A stretch of DNA of 10,858 nt, from positions 1 through 10,858 of the forward strand of contig CABRZO010000079.1 in NCBI GenBank assembly GCA_902475455.1. Reading direction: 5' to 3'. This stretch comes from an uncultured Eubacteriales bacterium (lineage in GTDB: Bacteria > Bacillota > Clostridia > Oscillospirales > Oscillospiraceae). Below are positions 1 to 5,839 of the stretch, in pieces (positions within the stretch are counted from its first letter, which is position 1; every line of letters starts with the position of its first letter). The translations under genes and the position numbers were made by a program. The notes under the pieces were generated by a model. That model was not told the origin of the DNA and ran no database searches. It saw only the letters and a list, made by a program, of their open reading frames with translations.

Positions 1-7
1 CTTGATT

Positions 8-118
8 TGTCAAGCACTTTTTTCATCCGCTCGGCGCAACCTTCCGGGCCCGAAGCGGCGAATTGCGGTGCTCTCAAGTGAGCTTGACTACTATATCGCA
101 TCTTCTGCAAAAAGTCAA
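8..118 (-). promoter_or_regulatory. Leftward tandem promoter elements for a gene off the left edge
   Basis: Read on the minus strand, TTGACT (118 to 113), a 17-bp spacer and TATAGT (95 to 90) form a good sigma-A promoter. About 100 bp further along is a perfect -35 hexamer TTGACA (13 to 8), whose -10 would lie beyond the window. Two strong promoters in series with no open frame between them is typical of stable RNA operons, so an rRNA or tRNA operon may start just left of position 1. The hexamers and spacing are seen directly; the target gene is inference. Confidence 0.5.
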
Positions 119-178
119 CACCTTTTTTCCACTTTTTTCGAGTTTCTTTTTGCGGCCATTGACCAACTGCCTGCGGCC

Positions 179-207
179 TTGCTTTTGCCCCCCCTATCCT
201 ATATAAT
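179..207 (+). promoter_or_regulatory. Promoter of metAA (sigma-A type)
   Basis: TTGCTT (179-184), a 17-bp spacer and a perfect TATAAT (202-207) give a strong vegetative promoter. Transcription would start near 213-215, leaving a leader of only about 24 nt before the metAA ATG. That leaves no room for an S-box, T-box or other folded methionine-sensing leader downstream of this promoter. Confidence 0.7.
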
Positions 208-223
208 ATAGTACAATTGACGC

Positions 224-230
224 AAGGAGG
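224..230 (+). promoter_or_regulatory. Ribosome binding site fixing the metAA start
   Basis: AAGGAGG lies 7 nt before the ATG at 238. A TTG at 217 is in frame, but it lies upstream of this site and close to the predicted transcription start, so it is not the start codon. Confidence 0.85.
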
Positions 231-237
231 CGCATCT

Positions 238-1173
238 ATGCCCATTCGTATCCCTGACTCTCTGCCTGCCCGGGCTACTCTTGAGAGCGAGAATATATTT
301 GTTATGACGGAATATCGGGCACTGCATCAGGATATCCGTCCTTTGAATCTGCTGATCCTCAATCTGATGCCCACCAAGATTGTGACAGAGACCCAGTTTC
401 TGCGGAAGCTGTCCAACACCCCGTTACAGATCCGGGTGGAACTATTGCAGACCGCCAGCTATCAATCCACCCATACGGACCCCAGCCATTTGGACTCCTT
501 TTACACCACCTTTGATCAGATCAAGGACAAAACCTATGACGGTATGATCATCACTGGAGCCCCGCTGGAGTATGTGCCCTGGGAGGAAGTGGACTACTGG
601 GAAGAGCTGTGCACCATTATGGACTGGACCACCACCCATGTCCACTCCACCATGCATGTGTGCTGGGGCGCCTATGCCGGGCTTTACTATCACTATGGGG
701 TGCCCAAAATACTCCGCTCCTCCAAACTCTTCGGCGTGTACCCCCACACCGCCATCAAGAAGCAGTCTCCCCTGTTCCGGGGGTTGGATGACGTGTTCTA
801 CGCCCCCCACTCCCGCAATATGGAGGTATCGCAGGAGGACGTTTTAAAGGTGCCTGAGCTGGAACTGATGGCGGTCTCCCCCCAGGCGGGTGTCTTTGCC
901 GTCAAGAGCCGGGACAACCGTCGGTTTTTCCTGACGGGGCACCCGGAATATGACTGGGACACTCTGGCCAACGAGTACTGGCGGGACAAGAACAAGGGGC
1001 TGGACATCGCCATTCCGGAAAACTACTTCCCTCAAAATGACCCCAATCAGACGCCGCTGGTGACCTGGCGTTCCACCGGCCAGCTGATCTACAACAACTG
1101 GTTGAACTATTATGTCTACCAGACCACTCCCTATGATCTGACCAAGCTGGGCAAACCCCAAGAATCAAATTGA
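238..1173 (+). CDS. metAA: Homoserine O-acetyltransferase (MetA/HTS-like family)
   Basis: This cytosolic enzyme acylates L-homoserine at the first committed step of methionine synthesis. The 311-residue product matches the family's usual length of about 300. The catalytic cysteine is Cys142 in MHVCWGA, and the catalytic His235 and Glu237 lie in TGHPEYD; these are the numbers used for the E. coli and Bacillus enzymes. Residue 111, in APLEYVPW, is glutamate. In the family, Glu111 goes with acetyl-CoA and Gly111 with succinyl-CoA, so acetyl transfer (EC 2.3.1.31) is inferred despite frequent 'succinyltransferase' labels. The ATG at 238 is chosen for its AAGGAGG site at ideal spacing. The gene stands alone with its own promoter and terminator, and no other methionine gene is in view. 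The family assignment is very secure; the acyl donor is a well-based inference. Confidence 0.96.
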   Translation: MPIRIPDSLPARATLESENIFVMTEYRALHQDIRPLNLLILNLMPTKIVTETQFLRKLSNTPLQIRVELLQTASYQSTHTDPSHLDSFYTTFDQIKDKTYDGMIITGAPLEYVPWEEVDYWEELCTIMDWTTTHVHSTMHVCWGAYAGLYYHYGVPKILRSSKLFGVYPHTAIKKQSPLFRGLDDVFYAPHSRNMEVSQEDVLKVPELELMAVSPQAGVFAVKSRDNRRFFLTGHPEYDWDTLANEYWRDKNKGLDIAIPENYFPQNDPNQTPLVTWRSTGQLIYNNWLNYYVYQTTPYDLTKLGKPQESN

Positions 1174-1176
1174 AAC

Positions 1177-1215
1177 AAACGGAGGCATCCCGCCGGATGC
1201 CTCCGTTTCTTTTTT
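1177..1215. terminator. Intrinsic terminator between metAA and degV, probably bidirectional
   Basis: A perfect 14-bp stem pairs 1177-1190 with 1195-1208 around a CGCC loop and is followed by CTTTTTT. The stem starts four bases after the metAA stop codon. On the minus strand the same hairpin lies just past the degV stop, with a weaker T-rich tail, so it probably ends both convergent transcripts. Confidence 0.92.
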
Positions 1216-1218
1216 CAT

Positions 1219-2049
1219 TCAGCACTCCATACCCACCAGCAGGGAGCCCTGCTCGGCATAGAACCCGCAGAGGGCGCCGCTTCTGCCGATGCGGACATCT
1301 ACCGCACCAAAGGCCTCCCGAATCCGGTGCATCAGTTCCAGCGCCCCGGACTCGTCTCCGGAATGGGCGATGAGGATTCGGCCCCCGGCGTAACCCAGCT
1401 GCTTCATCTGCCGCAGGATGCCGGCGCCGATCTGCTTTTTGCCCCGGCACTTCTCCTGGATCTCCAGGCTGCCCTGGTCGCTGGCGTGGCCCACCACGCC
1501 CACGCCCATGACCCCGATGCCCCGGGCCTCGCCCCGGCCCACCCGGCCATTTTCCGCGCAGTTTTTCAGATCGGACAGGGCGAACACCAGCCGGGTTCTG
1601 GCTTTGTAGCGCAGCAGCGCGCGATAAATATAGGCGGGACTCATACCGCCGAGCACCAGGCTGCGGGCGTACTCCGCCAGCAGGGCCATCTCCGGGCCAA
1701 TGGACAGGCTGTCGATCAGATAGACGTGGCGCCCGTGATGCAGAGACTCATATTCCCGCTTGGCAATCCGGGCGGTGGAGCAGCTGCCGGACATGGTGCT
1801 GGCCAGGGTGATGCAGATGACATCCCGGGCATCTCCAAAGGCCGCCAGCCAATCCCCCACGCTGGGGCAGGAGGTGCAGGAATGCTCCGGCCGCTGGTCC
1901 AGCAGAGAATAGAATTCCTCCATATTCACCGTGGCATCATCGGTAAACTCCCGATCTCCCACCGTCACCTTCAGAGGCACCGCGGCAAACTCCACGCCCT
2001 CCAGCTCAAACAAATTGGCGGAAGAGTCCGTTACAATTTTAATCGACAT
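1219..2049 (-). CDS. DegV family (EDD-fold) fatty-acid-binding protein
   Basis: DegV/FakB proteins bind a fatty acid and, in characterised Gram-positive cases, present it to fatty acid kinase FakA. The 276-residue product has the usual length and landmarks: VTDSSANL (6-13), the SCTSCPS segment (57-63), ASTMSG (83-88) with the ligand-contacting serine loop, IDS (112-114), and a domain-two core with NGRVGR (167-172). The usual C-terminal HTGPG motif is replaced by FYAEQG (263-268), so a conserved lipid-contacting histidine appears to be tyrosine here. The start has an AAGGAGGG site. The gene diverges from the DUF1836 regulator, and its promoter is flanked by palindromes. No FakA partner is visible. 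The family call is firm; ligand and partner are inferred. Confidence 0.9.
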   Translation of the reverse strand: MSIKIVTDSSANLFELEGVEFAAVPLKVTVGDREFTDDATVNMEEFYSLLDQRPEHSCTSCPSVGDWLAAFGDARDVICITLASTMSGSCSTARIAKREYESLHHGRHVYLIDSLSIGPEMALLAEYARSLVLGGMSPAYIYRALLRYKARTRLVFALSDLKNCAENGRVGRGEARGIGVMGVGVVGHASDQGSLEIQEKCRGKKQIGAGILRQMKQLGYAGGRILIAHSGDESGALELMHRIREAFGAVDVRIGRSGALCGFYAEQGSLLVGMEC

Positions 2050-2089
2050 GAGATTCCCTCCTTGCCAGAATTTCGTTAACCTTTCATCA

Positions 2090-2102
2090 GTTTTTCAAAA
2101 AC
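2090..2102. promoter_or_regulatory. Palindromic operator candidate, copy A
   Basis: GTTTTTCAAAAAC is a perfect 13-bp palindrome around a central C. It lies roughly at +7 to +19 of the predicted degV transcript. Its core is the same as that of copy B. Confidence 0.55.
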
Positions 2103-2115
2103 CGATGTTAAGTTT

Positions 2116-2143
2116 ATAATACACTTTTCCCGTAGTTTGTCAA
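2116..2143 (-). promoter_or_regulatory. Promoter of degV
   Basis: On the minus strand, a perfect -35 TTGACA (2143 to 2138), a 16-bp spacer and TATTAT (2121 to 2116) form a strong promoter. Transcription would start near 2109, leaving a leader of about 60 nt. Palindrome copies lie directly upstream of the -35 and just downstream of the expected start point, which suggests repression. Confidence 0.65.
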
Positions 2144-2144
2144 G

Positions 2145-2159
2145 AGTTTTTCAAAAACT
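2145..2159. promoter_or_regulatory. Palindromic operator candidate, copy B
   Basis: AGTTTTTCAAAAACT is a perfect 15-bp palindrome with a central C. It abuts the degV -35 on its upstream side and lies just before the DUF1836 promoter. Its centre (2152) is 56 bp from copy A and 22 bp from copy C, so B and C should face the same side of the helix. Confidence 0.6.
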
Positions 2160-2162
2160 TTA

Positions 2163-2190
2163 TTGAAGTTTTTGAAAATTGTGCTATACT
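2163..2190 (+). promoter_or_regulatory. Promoter of the DUF1836 gene
   Basis: TTGAAG (2163-2168), a 16-bp spacer and TATACT (2185-2190) form a plausible sigma-A promoter, giving a start near 2197 and a leader of about 23 nt. The promoter overlaps operator candidate C. Confidence 0.6.
2167..2181. promoter_or_regulatory. Palindromic operator candidate, copy C (imperfect)
   Basis: AGTTTTTGAAAATTG keeps one full half-site and a degenerate second half. It overlaps the -35 and spacer of the DUF1836 promoter, where a bound repressor would block RNA polymerase and give autoregulation. A further isolated half-site, AGTTTTTC, is at 2211-2218 beside the start codon. Confidence 0.5.
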
Positions 2191-2219
2191 ATACACAAAA
2201 AAGGAAGGAGAGTTTTTCC

Positions 2220-2729
2220 ATGCCGGCAGATATCAACAACTTCCACCTGCCCCTCTACAAGGAAATTCCCAATGTGGGGCTGTACCTGGAGCAGACGGTC
2301 AAATACATCAACGAGTGTTTGCGGCCGCTGGGGTGCATTGAAGTCACCCCCTCCATGATCAGCAATTACGTCAAGAAGGGCTATGTGTCCTCTCCCGTCA
2401 AGAAGCAGTATGACGCCACCCAGATTGCCAATCTGATCTTTATCGTCATTGCCAAGCAGGTACTGAGCATGGAGAACATCTCCAAGCTGCTGGCCCTGCA
2501 GCGGCAGCACTATGACGCCCAGGAGGCCTATGACTACTTTGGCCGCAAATTGGAGGCCATGCTGCGCACCACCTTCGGGCTGGACAATGTCACGGAAAAT
2601 CCCCCCTCCGACGCCCGGGAGGAGACCAGAATTCTGCGCTCTGTGCTGGTGGCGGTGACCCACGTGATCTATCTGAGTCACTGTTTCGAGGAGCTGGACA
2701 AGGCGGCTCAACAGACCGATCCGGAGTAA
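2220..2729 (+). CDS. DUF1836 family transcriptional regulator (YkrK-like)
   Basis: The 169-residue soluble protein matches the DUF1836 family, predicted DNA-binding proteins distantly related to MerR-type helix-turn-helix regulators. The diagnostic stretch is TPSMISNYVKKGYV (43-56), a probable recognition helix and turn, followed by PVKKQYD (59-65) and a helical IANLIFIVIAKQVLSM (69-84) with the typical VLS-x-E-x-I pattern to about 91. The C-terminal half (100-160) is helical with no known enzyme motif and may dimerise or sense a ligand. The ATG at 2220 has GGAAGGAG nine bases upstream; an in-frame TTG at 2163 falls inside the promoter and is rejected. The gene diverges from degV, with shared palindromes between. 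The family is confident. B. subtilis YkrK is, to my knowledge, a repressor of htpX; control of degV here is inference. Confidence 0.87.
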   Translation: MPADINNFHLPLYKEIPNVGLYLEQTVKYINECLRPLGCIEVTPSMISNYVKKGYVSSPVKKQYDATQIANLIFIVIAKQVLSMENISKLLALQRQHYDAQEAYDYFGRKLEAMLRTTFGLDNVTENPPSDAREETRILRSVLVAVTHVIYLSHCFEELDKAAQQTDPE

Positions 2730-2738
2730 GAAAAGCAG

Positions 2739-2776
2739 AACCCCGGTCCGCTTTTTCAAAAGCGGACCGGGGTTTT
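2739..2776. terminator. Intrinsic terminator between the DUF1836 gene and rpoD
   Basis: A long stem pairs 2739-2755 with 2758-2774 around a GC-rich core (CCCCGGTCCGC), followed by a short T run (2773-2776). It begins nine bases after the DUF1836 stop. On the opposite strand it lies just past the rpoD stop, so it probably serves both convergent transcripts, although the T tract is weak on the rpoD side. Confidence 0.82.
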
Positions 2777-2791
2777 GACTTTGGTACAGCC

Positions 2792-4042
2792 TCAGTTCAG
2801 GAAATCCTTCAGCTTCTTGGAGCGGCTGGGATGGCGGAGCTTCCGCAGGGCCTTGGCCTCGATCTGGCGGATGCGCTCCCGGGTGACGTGGAACTCCTTG
2901 CCCACCTCTTCCAGGGTGCGGGTGCGGCCATCCTCAATGCCGAAGCGGAGCTTCAGCACCTTTTCCTCCCTGGGGGTCAGGGTGGAGAGCACCTCCACCA
3001 GCTGCTCCTTCAGCAGGGTGAAGGAAGCGGCCTCGCTGGGCTCGGAGGCGTCCTCATCGGGGATGAAGTCGCCCAGGTGGGAGTCCTCTTCCTCGCCGAT
3101 GGGGGTCTCCAGGCTGACGGGCTCCTGGGCAATTTTCAGGATCTCCCGGACCTTGTCCACCGGCATCCCCATCTCCTCGGCGATCTCCTCGGGAGAGGGA
3201 TCGTGGCCCAGCTCCTGGAGCAGCTGCCGGGACACCCGGATGACCTTGTTGATGGTCTCCACCATATGGACGGGGATACGGATGGTCCGAGCCTGGTCGG
3301 CGATGGCCCGGGTGATGGCCTGACGGATCCACCAGGTGGCGTAGGTGGAGAATTTATAGCCCTTGGTGAAGTCAAACTTCTCCACCGCCTTGATCAGGCC
3401 CAGATTGCCCTCCTGGATCAGATCCAAAAACAGCATGCCCCGGCCCACATAGCGCTTGGCGATGGAGACCACCAGGCGCAGGTTGGCCTCCGCCAGCCGC
3501 TGCTTGCAGCGCTCGCCCTTGGCGATGACCTTCTCCAGCTCGGCGCGGACCTCCTGGGGGATCTCCTCCTCAGCGGCCTCCATCTCGTCCAGCTGGTTCC
3601 GGGCCTCGTTGCCGGCGGCAATTCCCTTGGCCAGGGAGACCTCCTCGTCCGGGGTCAGCAGGTTGACCTTGCCGATCTCCTTCAGGTACATACGCACCGG
3701 GTCATCGATGCCAAAGGAGTCCACCAGGGTGTTGGGGTCCACGATCTCCTCCTCGGGGATCTCCTCCACCGCCTCGTCGGTGGGCTCCACCCCAATGGCC
3801 ATGTCCTCATCCGTCAGCAGATCAATGCCCAGATTGGCCACAATATCATAGAACAGGTCGGCCTGCTCGTTATCCAGATCCAGCGCGTCCAGCTCCATCA
3901 TCTCAGCGGAGGTCAGCGCCTTTTTCTTCTTGGCCTTTTCCAGGATCTCATTGAGGCGGTCGCTGTGGGGCATCCCCTCGGGAATGCGGGTCAGTCCCTC
4001 CTTGCTGGACTTTGCTTTGCTGGTTTCTTTCTTTTCACTCAT
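2792..4042 (-). CDS. rpoD: Primary RNA polymerase sigma factor (RpoD/SigA)
   Basis: This is the housekeeping sigma-70 factor that directs RNA polymerase to vegetative promoters. The 416 residues contain an acidic region 1.1 (about 25-80), region 1.2 with DDPVRMYLKEIG (113-124), region 2.1-2.4 (185-255) with RLVVSIAKRYVGRGM and the -10-reading TYATWWIRQAITRAI (233-247), region 3 (258-310) with IRIPVHMVETINK, and region 4.2 with VTRERIRQIEAKALRKLRHP (386-405), which reads the -35. The segment between regions 1.2 and 2.1 (about 145-181) holds roughly 30 more residues than B. subtilis SigA and is rich in Glu. The start ATG overlaps the dnaG stop (ATGA), with GGAGG nine bases upstream, which predicts translational coupling. 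It is last in dgt-dnaG-rpoD. Identity is certain from the region 2 and 4 motifs. Confidence 0.97.
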   Translation of the reverse strand: MSEKKETSKAKSSKEGLTRIPEGMPHSDRLNEILEKAKKKKALTSAEMMELDALDLDNEQADLFYDIVANLGIDLLTDEDMAIGVEPTDEAVEEIPEEEIVDPNTLVDSFGIDDPVRMYLKEIGKVNLLTPDEEVSLAKGIAAGNEARNQLDEMEAAEEEIPQEVRAELEKVIAKGERCKQRLAEANLRLVVSIAKRYVGRGMLFLDLIQEGNLGLIKAVEKFDFTKGYKFSTYATWWIRQAITRAIADQARTIRIPVHMVETINKVIRVSRQLLQELGHDPSPEEIAEEMGMPVDKVREILKIAQEPVSLETPIGEEEDSHLGDFIPDEDASEPSEAASFTLLKEQLVEVLSTLTPREEKVLKLRFGIEDGRTRTLEEVGKEFHVTRERIRQIEAKALRKLRHPSRSKKLKDFLN

Positions 4043-5781
4043 TCCGATGTTCCTCCATTGCTCAATTTGCTGTTTCTAAACTTCATCAGCGCACTGTCAT
4101 CTTCGGCAGAGCGCTGTCGCTGGATGACTTGGATGTAGTCCGCCATGGCCCGTTCTCCCTGGGCCACGGGGATGGGGCGCTCCTGAATCCCCGCCAGCAG
4201 GGACATCTCCTCCGGAGACAGCTCCCCCGCCAGAGCGGACAGGCTGCAGGCCTGTCCATTTTCCCAGCGCTGGCGGAGTAGCGCGAACAGTTTGCCCAGC
4301 ACCGGGGCGCTGAACTGCTCCGGCTCCAGGCCGGCGGTGTGTTTCATCAGGTCGCTGTCCAACAACAGCAGACCGATAACCCCTTCCTCCGCCCGGGCGG
4401 AGGCCACATTCTGATACCGCATAGACCGCTCCGGGGGCTGGGCCACCAGGGCAGGAGACATGGTCTTGCGCTGTTCCTCCCGCCGGGCCTTCCACCGACT
4501 GCGACCCCGGAGCTGTTTGACCTCCTCCTCCATGGCTGACCAGGAGAATTTGGCCGCCTCCGCAGCCCGGGTCCCGTAGATCTCCCGCTCCAGAGGGCTG
4601 TCCAGCCGGGCGATCAGCTTGGCCGCCTCCTTCAGGTAGGCCAGCCGCTGCTCGTCCTGCTCCAGATTGTACTGGGCTCGGAGCTGGTTCAGCTGGTACT
4701 CGATGTGGTTGGCAGAGCCGTCCAGCAGCGCGGCAAAGGCGGCGGGGCCAAAGGTCTTGATAAATTCATCCGGGTCCTTGGCTCCGGTGACCCGGAGTAC
4801 CCGGACCGTCATGCCGGTTTTCTCCAACAGATGGATGGCCCGCTGGGCGGCGTTGATGCCGGCCTGGTCTCCGTCGTAGGAGATCACCACCTCTTTGGTG
4901 TAATTGCCCAACAACTTGACGTGGTCCTCGGTCAGTGCGGTGCCCAGGGAGGCCACAGCGCAGTCAAAGCCCGCCTGATGAAGGGCGATGGTGTCCATAT
5001 AGCCCTCAGTCAGAATAATGCGGCCCTGTTTGGATTTTTTGGCAATGTTCAGGGCAAAGAGGTTGCGGCTTTTATTGAACACGATGGTGTCCGGGGAGTT
5101 CAGATACTTGGGTACGCTGTCGTCCAGCACCCGGCCTCCGAAGCCGATGACATTGCCCCGGACGTCGATGATGGGGAACATGACCCGGTGTCGGAACCGG
5201 TCATAGATCCGGCCGTTGCTGTTTTTGACAGCCAGTCCCGCCTCCATCAGTTCCGCCTTCTCATAGCCCTTTTCCGCCATGGCCTGGATCAGATTATCCC
5301 AGCCCTCCGGGGCATAGCCCAAGCCAAACCGGGTGATGGTCTTGTTGGACAGCCCCCGCTTGCGAAAGTAGGCCACCCCGTCCCGGGCGGCGGGCAGGGT
5401 CAGGTTGGTGTGGAACCAGCGGGCCGCCTCCTTGTTGAGCTCCAGCAGCCGTTCCCGCTTTTTGCGGGTGCTGCCGTCCCCGGCGGCGGTCTCCGGCATC
5501 TGGAGCCCGGCCCGGCGGGCCAGCAGGTCCACCGCATCCACAAAGCCCAGCCCCTCCAGCTCCATGACAAAGTTGATGGCGCCGCCCCCCTTGTGGCAGC
5601 CGAAACAATAGTACATCTGCCGGTCCGGGGAGACGGAGAAGGAGGGGGTCTTTTCACTGTGAAAGGGGCACAGGCCCCAATATTTGCTGCCCTTCTTGGT
5701 CAAACTCACATAGCTGGACACCAGATCCAGGATGTCCGTCCGGCTGTTGAGTTCTTCCAGGAATGTCTCGGGAATGGGCAT
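4039..5781 (-). CDS. dnaG: DNA primase
   Basis: DnaG makes RNA primers for lagging-strand and origin synthesis at the replication fork, working with the DnaB helicase. The 580-residue product has the expected three parts. An N-terminal CHC2 zinc-binding domain has Cys38, His41, Cys59 and Cys62 (CPFH...CFGC). The catalytic core with Toprim fold contains EGYMD (259-263) and DGDQAG (303-308), which carry the metal-binding acidic residues. A C-terminal helical helicase-interaction region lies at about 455-575 and is less conserved, as usual. The ATG is preceded by GAGGTG. The 3' end overlaps rpoD by four bases, and dgt lies 58 bp upstream on the same strand. In E. coli the equivalent cluster is rpsU-dnaG-rpoD; here rpsU is absent and dgt takes the first position. 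No broken motifs are seen. Confidence 0.97.
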   Translation of the reverse strand: MPIPETFLEELNSRTDILDLVSSYVSLTKKGSKYWGLCPFHSEKTPSFSVSPDRQMYYCFGCHKGGGAINFVMELEGLGFVDAVDLLARRAGLQMPETAAGDGSTRKKRERLLELNKEAARWFHTNLTLPAARDGVAYFRKRGLSNKTITRFGLGYAPEGWDNLIQAMAEKGYEKAELMEAGLAVKNSNGRIYDRFRHRVMFPIIDVRGNVIGFGGRVLDDSVPKYLNSPDTIVFNKSRNLFALNIAKKSKQGRIILTEGYMDTIALHQAGFDCAVASLGTALTEDHVKLLGNYTKEVVISYDGDQAGINAAQRAIHLLEKTGMTVRVLRVTGAKDPDEFIKTFGPAAFAALLDGSANHIEYQLNQLRAQYNLEQDEQRLAYLKEAAKLIARLDSPLEREIYGTRAAEAAKFSWSAMEEEVKQLRGRSRWKARREEQRKTMSPALVAQPPERSMRYQNVASARAEEGVIGLLLLDSDLMKHTAGLEPEQFSAPVLGKLFALLRQRWENGQACSLSALAGELSPEEMSLLAGIQERPIPVAQGERAMADYIQVIQRQRSAEDDSALMKFRNSKLSNGGTSE

Positions 5782-5839
5782 CCTTTCACCTCATTTGTCT
5801 AGTTTATCCCTTTCTTCGGAAAAACATGCCGTTTTCGCC

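Noticed and set aside
2..211. Small open frame of 69 codons at the left edge
   Set aside because: It covers two promoters in opposite directions, has no ribosome binding site and ends inside the metAA -10 region.
1327..2079. Plus-strand frame opposite degV
   Set aside because: It is a shadow frame; its His/Ala/Gly-rich sequence has no motifs, whereas the minus strand encodes a clear DegV protein.
2831..4138. Long open frame of about 435 codons on the plus strand opposite rpoD
   Set aside because: It is the antisense shadow of rpoD and the dnaG end in GC-rich DNA. Its composition is low-complexity (Leu, Gly, Asp, His) with no domain, and rpoD is unmistakable on the other strand.
4705..5802. 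Long plus-strand frame opposite dnaG
   Set aside because: It is a shadow of dnaG, rich in Gly, Val and His with no recognisable motif and no proper ribosome binding site.
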